The notes: generated by a model from the letters alone, not told the origin. DNA of 64,000 nucleotides from Pseudochryseolinea flava (GCF_003286915.1 NZ_QMFY01000003.1:310001-374000), one strand, 5' to 3'. Numbered from the stretch's first letter, positions 8,092-18,611 are shown. Made by a program: numbers and translations.

Positions 8092-10482
8092 CTAAAATGG
8101 ATATCCGATGGCGATGTTAAACATCAAATTATCTTTTCTCCATTCAGAGCTTCCAAGTGCGATGTCCTTTGCAACCCAGCGTTGTCCTTCAGGAAGAAAT
8201 GGCTTTCGCAACGGCATGGCTATGTCAAGGCGAAGGACGAAGAAGCTAAAATCAAATCGAAAACCGAATCCTGTTCCTACTGCAAACTCATTATAAAATC
8301 TATTCCTTTTGAAATTACCTTTCTCGCCACGGCTATCACTGTCTTCGGCATCGAGAAGCCAAATATTACCGGCGTCGACGAAGATGGCCCCCTTGAACGA
8401 TTTGATAATATCAAATCTGTACTCAATGTTACCCTCCAGTTTAATATCACCACGTTGGTCTATGAATAACCCATTTCCAAGAGCCACAGAATCATAACGA
8501 ATGTTGTATGTACCGGGCCCGAGTGAGCGCGCGGGAAATGCACGGATGCTATTAGAACCACCGATTGAAAATTGTTTTATGTACGGCATGGTCGAAGAAT
8601 TTCCAAATGCTTTTCCGATCCCCATAGCCACCCGCGTAACAAGTTTATTATGCTTGTCAAACTGCCAGTAGTGTCGAAAGTCAACGTCCGTCTTGATGTA
8701 TTGCGAATAAGGAGACCCAAAAATTCTTAGCGTACTATCGCCTTCATCTTTAACCGCTTTTTGTATGGTATGCAAAAGATTTCCAGCGACATCAATATTG
8801 CCATTGAAATAAAAATTATGTTCAGCAATCTGCCGTGTTCTAAAGCGATCAATCGGTTGCTCTTCGGTTAACTGAGTATTTAACGTGAAGGAATAACGCG
8901 TTCCAAAAATAAATTGATCTTCAAAAGAATTCGCGATCACGCGATTACGACTCAATTGTTCAACAAATGCATCTGACTTTTTATCCGTGCGCACAAAATT
9001 CAGATCTACTGGATACAGCTCATGTACGCGTGACAGAGATTCTTTCCAATTGTAACCATACCCTACGTTGAATGAATTAAGTCGGAAAAAACCGACGCGA
9101 TTTTGCAAGTTAAATCCAAGCTTAAAGACAGTCTTCGGAAGGTAGCGCTTTGACGAGTAATCAATCTTGATTGGCGATATAAAACGAGGCACTGTCAAGC
9201 TTGTTTCCATGCCAAGCTCAAATGAATTGAGCGGTTGATTCACGTTTCTATTAATCTGTACCTCATAAGCTGAGTTCAACTTCAACTGAAACAACTCTGC
9301 TCCGCGAAGGAAATTTCTATTGCGGAAGGTAAATTCGAGCCCTGGACCAACAAAGTTATTCGACTTCGAAACAGCTTGCGTCTCAACACGAATGGATTTT
9401 TTCTTTAAAGGGGTGAGAAAAATCTCTGCACGAAGTAACGCAGTATCCGTCACCTCTGTGAATTTGATGTTCACGAATTTAAATGTTCCTAACCCCATCA
9501 AATGACTTAGCGTGAGTTCTTGATCTTCGCGCGTATAGACATTGCCTTTCCGTAAGTTCACCACGCGCGTTAAGATCTCTGGACGAAACATCTTCGCGTC
9601 GTCAAAGTAATTGAAACTATCCACTTTCACGACGTCGACCTTTTGTAAAGTAGAATCACGTGAAAGCGAATAGTTAGGATAAATATTAACGTCAGCCATT
9701 CGATAAATTTTCCGCGCTTTGCGCGGAATGCCTGGTTCTAAACGCAGTTTCAAGTCAACCTCATGATCGCCTTCGGTACTATCGGCTTCAAAGATTAAAT
9801 ACTTATCATCGAAAAAGTAGAATCCATAATTTTCGACAACGGCTTCGATACGCGCCTGTTCCGCTTGAAGCATATCGAGTTGATATCGCTGCTTTGGTTT
9901 CAATAGCGATTCTTCGTGCAGTGTACTTAAAATGGCAGCATAGGTACTATCTCTTCCTTTCGGATATTGTACTTCCCGTAAGCGGTATGGCCTATACAAT
10001 TTAATATCATAGATAACCGTACTCTTTGTACCCTTTGTTTTAATAGATGCATCTGCGTCAGACTTAAAATACCCCTCATTATTGAGATATCCAGCCAGAA
10101 TTTTAGCTGTGCGCTCAGGCGTAACGTCGTCTATCAAGACCGGCTCTTGTCCGAATTTACGCTTCAAAAAACTTCGAAGTCCCTTCTTCTTTTTTGGTGT
10201 TCCCGTTGCGTAGTAGATCCAAACGCCAGGACGCATCCCCAAAACTTTCGTATTTCGTTTCGGGGTAATATAGGTATCCAATTCCTTACGCAGCGTATTC
10301 TTCCGTCCCACCTTACCTTGTTGTTGATGAACTACGATTTCTGAACCATCATAAAACGATTCTCCGTCTTTCAGATATTTCGTACCAGTACAGGAAACTA
10401 TGGTGAATGAAATTATCACTACCGCGAGGCGATGCCAGCAAAAATTCTCCTTAGCGACTATGTTAGTTTTCTTCCTTGACAT
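8092..10482 (-). CDS. BamA/TamA-family outer-membrane lipoprotein (TamA-like)
   Basis: Outer-membrane beta-barrel insertase of the Omp85 superfamily. A lipoprotein-type signal ends in TIVSC (Cys31), POTRA-like repeats follow (about residues 35-350), then a C-terminal bacterial surface antigen barrel (about 400-796) with alternating strands, the RAFPARSLGPG block and the conserved GNIEYRFDI and terminal strand NLMFNIAIGYPF. It probably works with the TamB-like protein encoded just upstream, whose last 20 bp overlap this start, to place outer-membrane proteins or lipids. A Cys-anchored version is common in Bacteroidota but unlike proteobacterial TamA. Confidence 0.9.
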   Translation of the reverse strand: MSRKKTNIVAKENFCWHRLAVVIISFTIVSCTGTKYLKDGESFYDGSEIVVHQQQGKVGRKNTLRKELDTYITPKRNTKVLGMRPGVWIYYATGTPKKKKGLRSFLKRKFGQEPVLIDDVTPERTAKILAGYLNNEGYFKSDADASIKTKGTKSTVIYDIKLYRPYRLREVQYPKGRDSTYAAILSTLHEESLLKPKQRYQLDMLQAEQARIEAVVENYGFYFFDDKYLIFEADSTEGDHEVDLKLRLEPGIPRKARKIYRMADVNIYPNYSLSRDSTLQKVDVVKVDSFNYFDDAKMFRPEILTRVVNLRKGNVYTREDQELTLSHLMGLGTFKFVNIKFTEVTDTALLRAEIFLTPLKKKSIRVETQAVSKSNNFVGPGLEFTFRNRNFLRGAELFQLKLNSAYEVQINRNVNQPLNSFELGMETSLTVPRFISPIKIDYSSKRYLPKTVFKLGFNLQNRVGFFRLNSFNVGYGYNWKESLSRVHELYPVDLNFVRTDKKSDAFVEQLSRNRVIANSFEDQFIFGTRYSFTLNTQLTEEQPIDRFRTRQIAEHNFYFNGNIDVAGNLLHTIQKAVKDEGDSTLRIFGSPYSQYIKTDVDFRHYWQFDKHNKLVTRVAMGIGKAFGNSSTMPYIKQFSIGGSNSIRAFPARSLGPGTYNIRYDSVALGNGLFIDQRGDIKLEGNIEYRFDIIKSFKGAIFVDAGNIWLLDAEDSDSRGEKGNFKRNRFYNEFAVGTGFGFRFDFSFFVLRLDIAMPLRKPFLPEGQRWVAKDIALGSSEWRKDNLMFNIAIGYPF

Positions 10483-13400
10483 TTGCCTTAAACAATTCGC
10501 GTAATGAATTATAATCCTTAATATAAATCAGCCCTGCACCGGTTTCGATGAGTTCACCGTCGATCATATCGTAGTTGCTATTTCTGAACCCAACAATTCT
10601 AAACCTGCCGTCTTCGGTGAGTTTATATTCCAACGCCAGATCCCCAATGTAATCTGCAAAATCGCTTTGCTGCGAAGCGTCTCCTTCAACATCTACATTT
10701 CCAGAAATCTTTACCACGAGTCTATCGTTTAGCAATGACTTTGAAACACCTAACTGTAATTCGGTTTGGCCTTGTGCACTGCCCGACGAAAAATCTTCAT
10801 ACGATTTTACATCGACAGACAACTCGACGCCCTTTACATTTTGTGATAATCTATTAAGCTGTTCGGTGAGCAGTTTGCTAACACTTCTACGTGCAGTACT
10901 TGCCACGTCTCCGCCTTGGCTTTCAAAAGGATTATCAGACATAAAACGCTTCAATACGAGCAGGGAAAACACTTGTTTGTTTAAGTCTGACTCTCGGGTG
11001 TTAATGTCCTGAATCTTGGCATAGATGTTACCACCAAATGCGTTTCGTTCGCGTTCAGGCATATCGAGTTGAAAACTGATTTCCGGCGTAAGCAATTCTC
11101 CGCGTATCTGTAAATAAACCAAAAATGGAAGTTGCTGTCGGTACATTTCCATCTCCGCTTGATTACTCGGATCAATTTGATTCGACACAAGTTCCATCGG
11201 CGAAGTCTCTACCTCATATATCGCACGGAGATCCATCAAGGCGTTCAAAGGATCACCTGACCACGTAATCGTTCCACCTTTCTCCAACAAGAACTTACGT
11301 TTCACTAATTTGTAAAACGACATGTCATAAGATCCTTTTACAACTTCATATCTGCCCGACAACTGCATGTCTCCCGTGGGATCCATATGCAAGGTCAACG
11401 TTGAATTTCCATTCACAGAAAGTTTATCTCCAGTAACCGGATCTATCACAATGTTAAACGTCTCGAACTCCGAAAGCTCGATATTGGCCGTCAGTTCAAA
11501 ACCCTTAAAACCTGTTGACGCTGTGTCGTGCGGATTTATCGACGCTAAGAACGGATCCTGCTTCGCATCGCGGTCAACGAAAACCACAATACCTTGCTGC
11601 TCTAAAATCCCTTTTTCCGACTGTGGAACTACATAGGTAAAATCACTCTCTTTTGTGAGACTCGCATTCATCGTAACACGCGGGAGATCAGACGTTCCTT
11701 TAATCCGTGCGCGCATGTTCAATCCTACTTTGCCAAAGAAAAGGTCGTTATCGTCAATAGTTGAATTCAAAAGCTGAAAATCTTCCGTGTTAACGGTGAG
11801 GTCCAAATCAAATGTTGTGAATGTCGACGAGCTAATGGTTCCGTCTATAACAGCTTCATTGTTCTTCGAATCGCGGATAGTAAACTCATCGAGACTAAGT
11901 CCTTCACGATTTACAGATATAGATTCTTCCTGTAATACAAATTGATTGTTCAAGGATGTCACGATAAACTTCGCTTCTTTAAAATTGACCGAGCCATCGA
12001 TGTTCGGCTTCCGTGTACTCCCATCAATTTTTACATTCGCAAGCAATTGACCACTCACATTTTTTAATTGGCCCATCGATAATGGTTCTACTATGCCGAG
12101 GTTGAACTTGTTGATATCAACCTGAAAATGTATTTCTGGATCCGCCGACTTCGTAACGATATACCCAGCCGCTTTTAGTTCTGCATTTTCTCCTTCAACA
12201 CGGACATCAATATTAAAAGGACCAGTAGATGTTCTTCCTAAGGCTAGCTCAAGGTCTCCCCATTCTTGTTCCATCAAATTAAAATCATGAATGACGAGAT
12301 AAGAATTAAAAGCGCCTTGCTCTGCAACTGAAATATTCACATCGCCATCCATCGTTCCTGCCGCGGGCGTTGTTCCTTCAACAAAGTGCGTGAGATTAGC
12401 GAGGTCAAACGCCGTGAATTCAATCGCCACCGTAGAGTCTCTGTCATTGGTACGGCTCACGGCAAGCTTCTCATTTCCCTTAGAAAGTTCGAACTGGTGC
12501 GGTAAAATCCCAGTCTTACCGAATGCGAGATAATTACCATCCGGCGTTTGCCAATCCTCGTAGTTTAGTTTTAGTTCTTCGTTTAAGAGACGGAACCGAA
12601 GGGAATTTTCAAAACTTCTGATTACTCCACCAATCAAGTATTTATCCTCCTCCTTTTTGTCCAATACACTGAACACGGTATGCATCGAATCATTCGCAAC
12701 TGTACCTTTAAAACGCAATGCAGAAACTTGTAAAGTATCCATCAACACATTTCTAATGCCGAAGTTAAACCAAAGTTTATCTTCATCTGAATCAACCTTC
12801 AACGTTACGGAGTCAACACTGATGTTACTGTACTGAAGGTCTGCAATACCAAAGGTTAGATCGAGCTTGTGAGATTTACTATCGAACCGCCCCGCAATCT
12901 TTCCTGGAACAAATGGTTCAAGATCTGGAACGAGGACTTCCGTGAGCAAGTCTGTATTTTTCAAGACTAGTGAAAATTCAAAATTCTGCGGTGCTATCGG
13001 CTTATTATAAGTCGTATCATGCAGCGAAAAATATTGATTGAAATGTCGGCTAATGGCGTCGGGTAAACTGAACAAGTTCAACGTTCCTTTAAAATGACCA
13101 GTGATAATATCAGAGCGTATTGACAATTCACTTCTTCCTTCCTGGTCAAGTGATGCAAACAATAGCGAGTCAACTGCATACAGCGTCTTGCCATTATAAA
13201 CTGCGACTTCGCGAATGTCAAGATTTCCATTCATCACTTTGAAATCAGTGGTCTTCATGTCCACACCTAATTTAAGTCGCGCGCGTAGTTCACGTTCCGT
13301 CAAATGAAGTGCGTGAAGGTCTGCATTCTTTAAATCGAAGTCTAACTTGTAATAAGGCACATCGCCGTTATAATCGAGATCGCCTTTTAACACAAAGTCT

Positions 13401-15454
13401 AAATTTTTATCTGCAAGCTTTGCTTCACCTGAGAAGAAGTACTGGTTTACTTTTCCATTGAGCTTAAAATCTTTGTAGCGATAATTGTTATATACAAATT
13501 CATTTACTTTCACATCGACGCCCGCCGCAAGCTCATTTATTTTCACACCCGCGCCATGAATTGATGCCTGTAAATCAAGAACGCCAATTGTTTTCTCTTG
13601 CAACAAAAGTTTACCGAGATTAAATTGATCAACGTCCACCGTAGCGGAGTAATTTTCTTTTGTAACAGTAGAATCCAGGTTCAATCTTGCCTTCAGCGAA
13701 ACCTTGCCAAAATCACTTGTCATCGTTGCAGCGACTTGTGGTTTGACTAAACTACCTTTTACATCACCGGAAAGATTGATCCAAGAAGGAAGACGTATCG
13801 ATTTAGGAATTAAAGTATCTGCAAGGAGTGCTTTCAAGTCATTCCGCGTTGTATACAACTTCTTTAAATCTAAGTTCATTTGAAGTTGCTTCGGCTCAGG
13901 AAGTCCGGCTACCGTCCCCTTTAAATCTAGTTTTGTATTGGATAATGATTCAACAACAAATTGGTCAACACGCAAGTCGTTGACTTTTCCAGCGCAGGCG
14001 AGTTCGAATGTAACGCGTTCCGTCGCGGGAAGTTTAATAGGAATATCTTTCAAAAGCGTCGGTGCAAAAAAAGCAACATCTTTGAACGAAAGATGTGAAC
14101 GTGCTACGTCTACGTTCACGTTTGCGTCGGGGTATGTTTTTCCTAAGGTGCTAATCGAATCGCCGGTAACTTCCGCTGTCAGCGCAACATGGCTGTAGGG
14201 TGTTTGAAACTCAAAATCTTCTACGCGCATTGACTTTGCATCGAGTGCAAATTCGCTGGTAAAGTTTGTCAAACTAAATCCACTTCTGTCTTTAAATGAA
14301 AGCTTGTCAATCACGCCGCGCGCGTTTACACCATCCCATTGAAGATCACCAGCATCAAGCATGAGTTCCGTTATCCATAGATGACTAAAATCCATCCCAC
14401 CTGCCTGCGTCGGTTTATTAAAATCGTGATACTGGATAATATTCTTTTCTAGATCTATTTCGTCAACGCTTATATTCCATGGCTTAGGTTTAGCCGCTGA
14501 AGATTTTGCCAGTGTAGTTTGTGTTGGCGCTTGCGCAAGCTGTTGTTGATGATACATCAGAAAAACATCAGACAAAGAAACTTCATCCAGCGCTATGATT
14601 TGATTCCGAAGATCAAATTTTTCAGCAGAGACGGAAGCATCACGAAGATTTAACTTCATCGTTTGACCAGATCCGTAGTGTGCATAACTAGCACGGATGT
14701 TATGAAGATTGAGGCTGGCTAGCCCCAAATCATATGGAAAAGGTTCGTCTTTCGTTTGTGCGGAATCAACTACTTGATCAGTCAATGGATTCTTCGTTTG
14801 CTCGAATGAAGCAATCACGTTCGAAAGGTTAATTTCATTCACATCGATGACCGATCGATTTAGATCAAATGTATTGACATCGAGATCAAGTTCGCCAAGC
14901 TGGAGTTTCAGGTCATTGCCGGCGATGGGATCAAAATAAACGACGCGTGTATGTCTAAGTTCTACATTTCCGATGGAAAAATCCCAGGGACTGGCCGTTG
15001 TATCCGTTGGTTCCTGAACGGCTGTTGTATCAGCAAAGGCTTTGACAATGTAATCGAAATTAAAACTACTGTCGCGTTTATTTCGGTTAACGAAACCTGC
15101 AAGCGTGTCAAAAGTGACATCATTTAGCTGAATACGTTTTTGGGTAAGCGCCCACAAGTCAGTATTAACCGACAGTTCGCCGACATACAACAATGTATCT
15201 TTGGATTGATCCTCAAGATAAAGTCCATCCAAAACAATTGTCTTTGGAAAGCTTATACTAATATGAGCAAGGCGGACCTCGGTTCCGATCTTATCTTTCA
15301 GAAATGTTACGGCCTTTTGCACGATCTTGTTCTGAACGCTCGGAATTTGAATAGCAAGAGAAACTGCAATCAACAGCGCAACTATCGACAAGCTTATCCA
15401 ACCAACTATTTTCAGAACCTTGATGAAGATCCGTTTTACGCTTCCGTTTTCCAT
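10463..15454 (-). CDS. TamB-like translocation/assembly module protein (AsmA-like, 1663 aa)
   Basis: Very long periplasm-spanning protein. One N-terminal membrane anchor (about residues 8-35, ISLSIVALLIAVSLAIQIP) is followed by about 1,600 residues of short beta-strand repeats of AsmA/TamB type (repeating D-x-N-x-F-D-L/ VNL patterns) forming the expected hydrophobic groove. The TamB (DUF490) domain at about 1250-1660 includes GSYDMSFYKLVKRKFLLEKGGTITWSGDPLNA-like features and VSKSLLNDRLVVKISGN. It is thought to move phospholipid or help outer-membrane protein insertion together with TamA. ATG 15454 is chosen over a TTG seven codons upstream. It is first in the TamB-TamA (-TopIB) unit. Confidence 0.9.
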   Translation of the reverse strand: MENGSVKRIFIKVLKIVGWISLSIVALLIAVSLAIQIPSVQNKIVQKAVTFLKDKIGTEVRLAHISISFPKTIVLDGLYLEDQSKDTLLYVGELSVNTDLWALTQKRIQLNDVTFDTLAGFVNRNKRDSSFNFDYIVKAFADTTAVQEPTDTTASPWDFSIGNVELRHTRVVYFDPIAGNDLKLQLGELDLDVNTFDLNRSVIDVNEINLSNVIASFEQTKNPLTDQVVDSAQTKDEPFPYDLGLASLNLHNIRASYAHYGSGQTMKLNLRDASVSAEKFDLRNQIIALDEVSLSDVFLMYHQQQLAQAPTQTTLAKSSAAKPKPWNISVDEIDLEKNIIQYHDFNKPTQAGGMDFSHLWITELMLDAGDLQWDGVNARGVIDKLSFKDRSGFSLTNFTSEFALDAKSMRVEDFEFQTPYSHVALTAEVTGDSISTLGKTYPDANVNVDVARSHLSFKDVAFFAPTLLKDIPIKLPATERVTFELACAGKVNDLRVDQFVVESLSNTKLDLKGTVAGLPEPKQLQMNLDLKKLYTTRNDLKALLADTLIPKSIRLPSWINLSGDVKGSLVKPQVAATMTSDFGKVSLKARLNLDSTVTKENYSATVDVDQFNLGKLLLQEKTIGVLDLQASIHGAGVKINELAAGVDVKVNEFVYNNYRYKDFKLNGKVNQYFFSGEAKLADKNLDFVLKGDLDYNGDVPYYKLDFDLKNADLHALHLTERELRARLKLGVDMKTTDFKVMNGNLDIREVAVYNGKTLYAVDSLLFASLDQEGRSELSIRSDIITGHFKGTLNLFSLPDAISRHFNQYFSLHDTTYNKPIAPQNFEFSLVLKNTDLLTEVLVPDLEPFVPGKIAGRFDSKSHKLDLTFGIADLQYSNISVDSVTLKVDSDEDKLWFNFGIRNVLMDTLQVSALRFKGTVANDSMHTVFSVLDKKEEDKYLIGGVIRSFENSLRFRLLNEELKLNYEDWQTPDGNYLAFGKTGILPHQFELSKGNEKLAVSRTNDRDSTVAIEFTAFDLANLTHFVEGTTPAAGTMDGDVNISVAEQGAFNSYLVIHDFNLMEQEWGDLELALGRTSTGPFNIDVRVEGENAELKAAGYIVTKSADPEIHFQVDINKFNLGIVEPLSMGQLKNVSGQLLANVKIDGSTRKPNIDGSVNFKEAKFIVTSLNNQFVLQEESISVNREGLSLDEFTIRDSKNNEAVIDGTISSSTFTTFDLDLTVNTEDFQLLNSTIDDNDLFFGKVGLNMRARIKGTSDLPRVTMNASLTKESDFTYVVPQSEKGILEQQGIVVFVDRDAKQDPFLASINPHDTASTGFKGFELTANIELSEFETFNIVIDPVTGDKLSVNGNSTLTLHMDPTGDMQLSGRYEVVKGSYDMSFYKLVKRKFLLEKGGTITWSGDPLNALMDLRAIYEVETSPMELVSNQIDPSNQAEMEMYRQQLPFLVYLQIRGELLTPEISFQLDMPERERNAFGGNIYAKIQDINTRESDLNKQVFSLLVLKRFMSDNPFESQGGDVASTARRSVSKLLTEQLNRLSQNVKGVELSVDVKSYEDFSSGSAQGQTELQLGVSKSLLNDRLVVKISGNVDVEGDASQQSDFADYIGDLALEYKLTEDGRFRIVGFRNSNYDMIDGELIETGAGLIYIKDYNSLRELFKANVKEEN

Positions 15455-15616
15455 GAGGAATTTGTCACGGGGCAAAGATTACCCGCGCTATGCCGGACGA
15501 TTAACAATGCTATGCCAGTTTTGATCTTAAAACGCAACGGTTTTATACTGTTAATGCGCTCGGCGTTGTGGATGTAAATCTACAACTCGCGGAGAAATTG
15601 ACGAAAAATACGTCGG

Positions 15617-16069
15617 TTATTCAAGGCTGTGACGTTCATCAAGATCTTCATGTTTATCGCTGCCCAAGCTATAGGGATTATTTTCTTCGTCCTCCTTACC
15701 AATTGCTTCGTTGTCGTCATCCAACTCTGCCCCAGGTATATCGAGGTCGTTCCCAGCAAAATCCACTGGATGCGCACGGTGTTTCAACAGCGCTTCATCT
15801 TCTCCCATATCCATACTTAAGTCGCGGGGCCCTAATGCTTCCAGATCCTCCTTCGTCACATCAGACTCTCGCTTTCGCGACGAAGGCACTATCAAATTAT
15901 CGTCGTCGCCAATTTTCGACGCAAGCTTCTCTGGCTTTGTTGCTAAACCTTCATCGTTTATGCTCAAGCGGTTATTTTGAATGGTGATATCTTCCTTACC
16001 GGGATACTTCGGATACCCTGGGAATTTTTCACTGCCTTTAGGTTTATCCTGCTTATTCTGCTTTGACAT
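15617..16069 (-). CDS. acidic, probably disordered conserved protein (150 aa)
   Basis: No named domain known to me. There is no signal peptide and no membrane segment. The N-terminus is Lys/Pro/Gly-rich (KFPGYPKYPGKEDI); the rest is rich in Asp, Glu and Asn, with blocks LDIPGAELDDDNEAIG and EDEENNPYSLGSDKHED that look conserved in Bacteroidota proteins of this kind. It starts 3 bp after the stop of the Tat-exported oxidoreductase and so shares its transcript. Possible roles (stress, nucleic-acid or protein protection) are guesses. It has the same general character as the 77-aa protein at 1967. Confidence 0.8.
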   Translation of the reverse strand: MSKQNKQDKPKGSEKFPGYPKYPGKEDITIQNNRLSINDEGLATKPEKLASKIGDDDNLIVPSSRKRESDVTKEDLEALGPRDLSMDMGEDEALLKHRAHPVDFAGNDLDIPGAELDDDNEAIGKEDEENNPYSLGSDKHEDLDERHSLE

Positions 16070-16072
16070 GAT

Positions 16073-17257
16073 TTATTGATTTTGTGGTTTGTAATGTTTT
16101 GATTCCGACAAACGTATTTTCTTTCCTGTTCGCGCGGCCTCGTAGATCGCCGTCAATATCTTAACATCCCGAAGGCCCATTTCTCCAGGAACCTTACTCT
16201 TCTTGTTATTCATGATGCAGTTCGCGAAATCATCCATCTGCAAAGCCTGTTCACGAACTTGTGGAAATTCGAAGGGACCATCACTTGCACGACCCTTTTT
16301 TCCATCGTACTCGTAGGCTGGGTCCAGCTCGAACCATCCCTCTTCAGCTTCTGCACGCAGCAAATTCATCTCCTGCGCATACGACGTCTCGCATTCCGCG
16401 ATTAGTCCACTTGGAAATTCCATGGTCCATTTCATAGACTGCTCCACCTCTTTAAATTTTACAAGGTCTGTCTTCGGTCCTTCTTTAGCAGTGACGGCAA
16501 CGGGAAGCTCTCCTGAAGTATAAAGCGCGCCTTGCACACAGTAAATTCCTACGTCAACCAGCGGCCCTCCACCTGCAAGCTTTTTATTGAGCCGCCAAAC
16601 ATTAGGTTCGATATCCATCCCGTCACGAGCAATGATCTTCTTGACATCACCAAATGTTTTGTTCTGACCAAACTCCGCCATAGCAAGATTATAAGGTTCA
16701 AAATGTAGGCGATAACCAATTGACAACAATTTGTTTGCCTTTGCACTGGCTGCAATCATTGCTTCGCATTCTTGAATCGTAGGCGCCATCGGCTTTTCGC
16801 AGATCACGTGTTTTCCCGCTTGCGCTGCGCGAATACTATACTCCGCATGCATGGAATTGGGAAGCACGATGTAGACAATATCGATGTCAGGATTATTCTT
16901 AATCGAATCGAAATTCTCATAATTATAAATATTCTGCTGCGGTATATTGTATTGCTGACGCCACTTCTCAGCTTTCTCAGGAGAACCTGTTACGATCGCT
17001 TTCAGTTTGCATTTCTTGGTCTCTTGCAACGCAGGGGCTAGCTGTTCCGTACTATATTTTCCAAGTCCGACGAGTGCTACACCCAACGGTTGCTGTGCTA
17101 CTGGTTTCGTCGCTGGTCGCTCTCGTTCTAATACATCAGCGCCAGGCGATGCAGAACTTCGCGTTGCTGCAGATGCCGTCATCATATGAATTCCGGGAAT
17201 GGTCAGTGCCACTTGTCCAAAGTGTTTTATAAAATTTCTTCGTGTGGTATTCGTCAT
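16073..17257 (-). CDS. Gfo/Idh/MocA-family oxidoreductase with Tat signal
   Basis: NAD(P)-dependent sugar-type oxidoreductase. A twin-arginine signal is present at residues 1-35 (RRNFIKHFG, then hydrophobic, AxA), so the folded enzyme with cofactor is likely exported to the periplasm. The Rossmann motif ALVGLGKYS is at about 58-66, the family signature HVICEKPMAPT at about 150, and DGMDIEPNVWRLNKKLAGGGPLVDVGIYC gives the catalytic Lys/His region. It is closest in layout to glucose-fructose oxidoreductase-like enzymes. The substrate is unknown. It is the first gene of a two-gene unit with the acidic 150-aa protein and divergent from the glycosyltransferase at 17490. Confidence 0.9.
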   Translation of the reverse strand: MTNTTRRNFIKHFGQVALTIPGIHMMTASAATRSSASPGADVLERERPATKPVAQQPLGVALVGLGKYSTEQLAPALQETKKCKLKAIVTGSPEKAEKWRQQYNIPQQNIYNYENFDSIKNNPDIDIVYIVLPNSMHAEYSIRAAQAGKHVICEKPMAPTIQECEAMIAASAKANKLLSIGYRLHFEPYNLAMAEFGQNKTFGDVKKIIARDGMDIEPNVWRLNKKLAGGGPLVDVGIYCVQGALYTSGELPVAVTAKEGPKTDLVKFKEVEQSMKWTMEFPSGLIAECETSYAQEMNLLRAEAEEGWFELDPAYEYDGKKGRASDGPFEFPQVREQALQMDDFANCIMNNKKSKVPGEMGLRDVKILTAIYEAARTGKKIRLSESKHYKPQNQ

Positions 17258-17354
17258 ATTAATCCGCTGTCCACGGCATTTTTTCAGGACGTTAAAAAAG
17301 GAATGCCATTCGGTTCAACGTTCACGACGAACACGAACGCAAATTTGAAATGAC

Positions 17355-17434
17355 GATATCGTTTTGCGGGACACCAAACCCTTCTGACAATAATGAGTAT
17401 TAGTTTGCGCATGTAAATTTGTGATACCGTTTTG
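17355..17434 (+). promoter_or_regulatory. two copies of a GATAYCGTTTTG motif before the glycosyltransferase
   Basis: GATATCGTTTTG (17355-17366) and GATACCGTTTTG (17423-17434) lie in the divergent spacer; a near copy (GATACGGTTTTG, 28607-28618) precedes the GH16 gene. They may be promoter -7-like elements (TA-N3-TTTTG instead of the Bacteroidota TAnnTTTG) or a regulator site. Low certainty. Confidence 0.25.
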
Positions 17435-17489
17435 TCGCTCGCACTCCTGGCATGAAAATATGTGATCACACATTATTACAATACCCATT

Positions 17490-18611
17490 ATGACAACGGT
17501 AATTCGAGACATTGTTTGCCTACTCAACAAGCAGCAGTATTCGTTTCCAGAAACATTCCAATCGCTCGAGCGCGTAAAATGCGAAAGTAGCCGTGTCTTT
17601 ATGATTCACTACCCCCATTATCAGCAAGACCACGAAGGCTACTCAATTTCTGTTGAAGAGCGCTTGGTCCATATTCAACTTTATACTTGCGCTAATTCAG
17701 AGGCCGCAAATGAAGCGCTGCGCGAAACGATTTCTAAGATATTCTACGACTTCAACATTGACCGCTATATGCTGTGGTACGACACTTCGGCCGCTTATGG
17801 CTGGACCGATCACCTTCTTCCATCAGCAACGGTTTACCATTGTACTGATCTGGTAGCCACCGAAAACGCCAGTCAACAAATGTTATTGCAGCGCGCATCT
17901 ACCATTCTAACGGATGGGCTAAGCGCACACGAATATTTAAAAACGAAGTTTTCGAATGTATACCTTCTTAAGTCGAGAGTCGACCTTGAAAATTTCTACG
18001 AAGCACGTTACTATAAAAAAGATCCCATAGGCCAGGTAAATATTCCCTATCCCCGCATTGGGTGCTTCGGCGACGGGCATTTATTTGATGTTGAGTTGAT
18101 AAAAACCTTGGCGGAAACACGCCCACATTGGCAGTTCGTTGTAATTGCAGACACACAAGATTTAGAACTACTTTCGAAGTTTAACAATATCCATTTGCTG
18201 GGATGGAGAGGTGAATCAAAACTCGCTGAATACATCAGTAATTGGGACGTCGGGATCATTCCCTATGGAGATGAAAACAAAAGACGATTTCAAAATCCAA
18301 AGGAAATTACACAGCTGTTGGCAGCCGGTAAACCCGTCGTCAGTACGTCGATGACTGATGTTCTGCGCACATTCGGTCAAAATAAACTTGTCAGAATCGC
18401 TGGCACAAGTGCTCAGATGATCATGATGATCCAAGAGGAGCTCAAGCAACGAGACCGCGTGCAATGGTATAACAATGTGAAGGATTTTTTAAATGAAAGA
18501 TCACTTCACAACTCTCTTGAAAGTGTTCAATTTCATTTTCGTACCCATTATAAATTTGAATCCACTTGCAAGCTTTCCGATTCACATAAAGTTGAACCAG
18601 CTTCCGCGTAA
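17490..18611 (+). CDS. glycosyltransferase, family 4-like (GT-B fold)
   Basis: Transfers a sugar from an activated donor; acceptor unknown. The N-terminal domain (1-170) contains the DLVATENASQQMLLQRAS and ILTDGLSAHEYLK segments typical of TuaH-like enzymes. The C-terminal Rossmann half has RIGCFGDGHLFDVELIKTL, QFVVIADTQDL, LLGWRGESKLAEYISNWDVGIIPY and the donor-binding loop NPKEITQLLAAGKPVVST. No signal peptide or membrane helix is present, so it is cytoplasmic or membrane-associated. It stands alone: the gene on its left is divergent, and downstream is the riboswitch region rather than other glycan genes. Confidence 0.85.
   Translation: MTTVIRDIVCLLNKQQYSFPETFQSLERVKCESSRVFMIHYPHYQQDHEGYSISVEERLVHIQLYTCANSEAANEALRETISKIFYDFNIDRYMLWYDTSAAYGWTDHLLPSATVYHCTDLVATENASQQMLLQRASTILTDGLSAHEYLKTKFSNVYLLKSRVDLENFYEARYYKKDPIGQVNIPYPRIGCFGDGHLFDVELIKTLAETRPHWQFVVIADTQDLELLSKFNNIHLLGWRGESKLAEYISNWDVGIIPYGDENKRRFQNPKEITQLLAAGKPVVSTSMTDVLRTFGQNKLVRIAGTSAQMIMMIQEELKQRDRVQWYNNVKDFLNERSLHNSLESVQFHFRTHYKFESTCKLSDSHKVEPASA

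Noticed and set aside
7912-8469. 185-aa plus-strand frame over topoisomerase IB and TamA-like genes
   Set aside because: Antisense shadow of two well-supported genes; low-complexity Arg/Ser/Cys-rich product.
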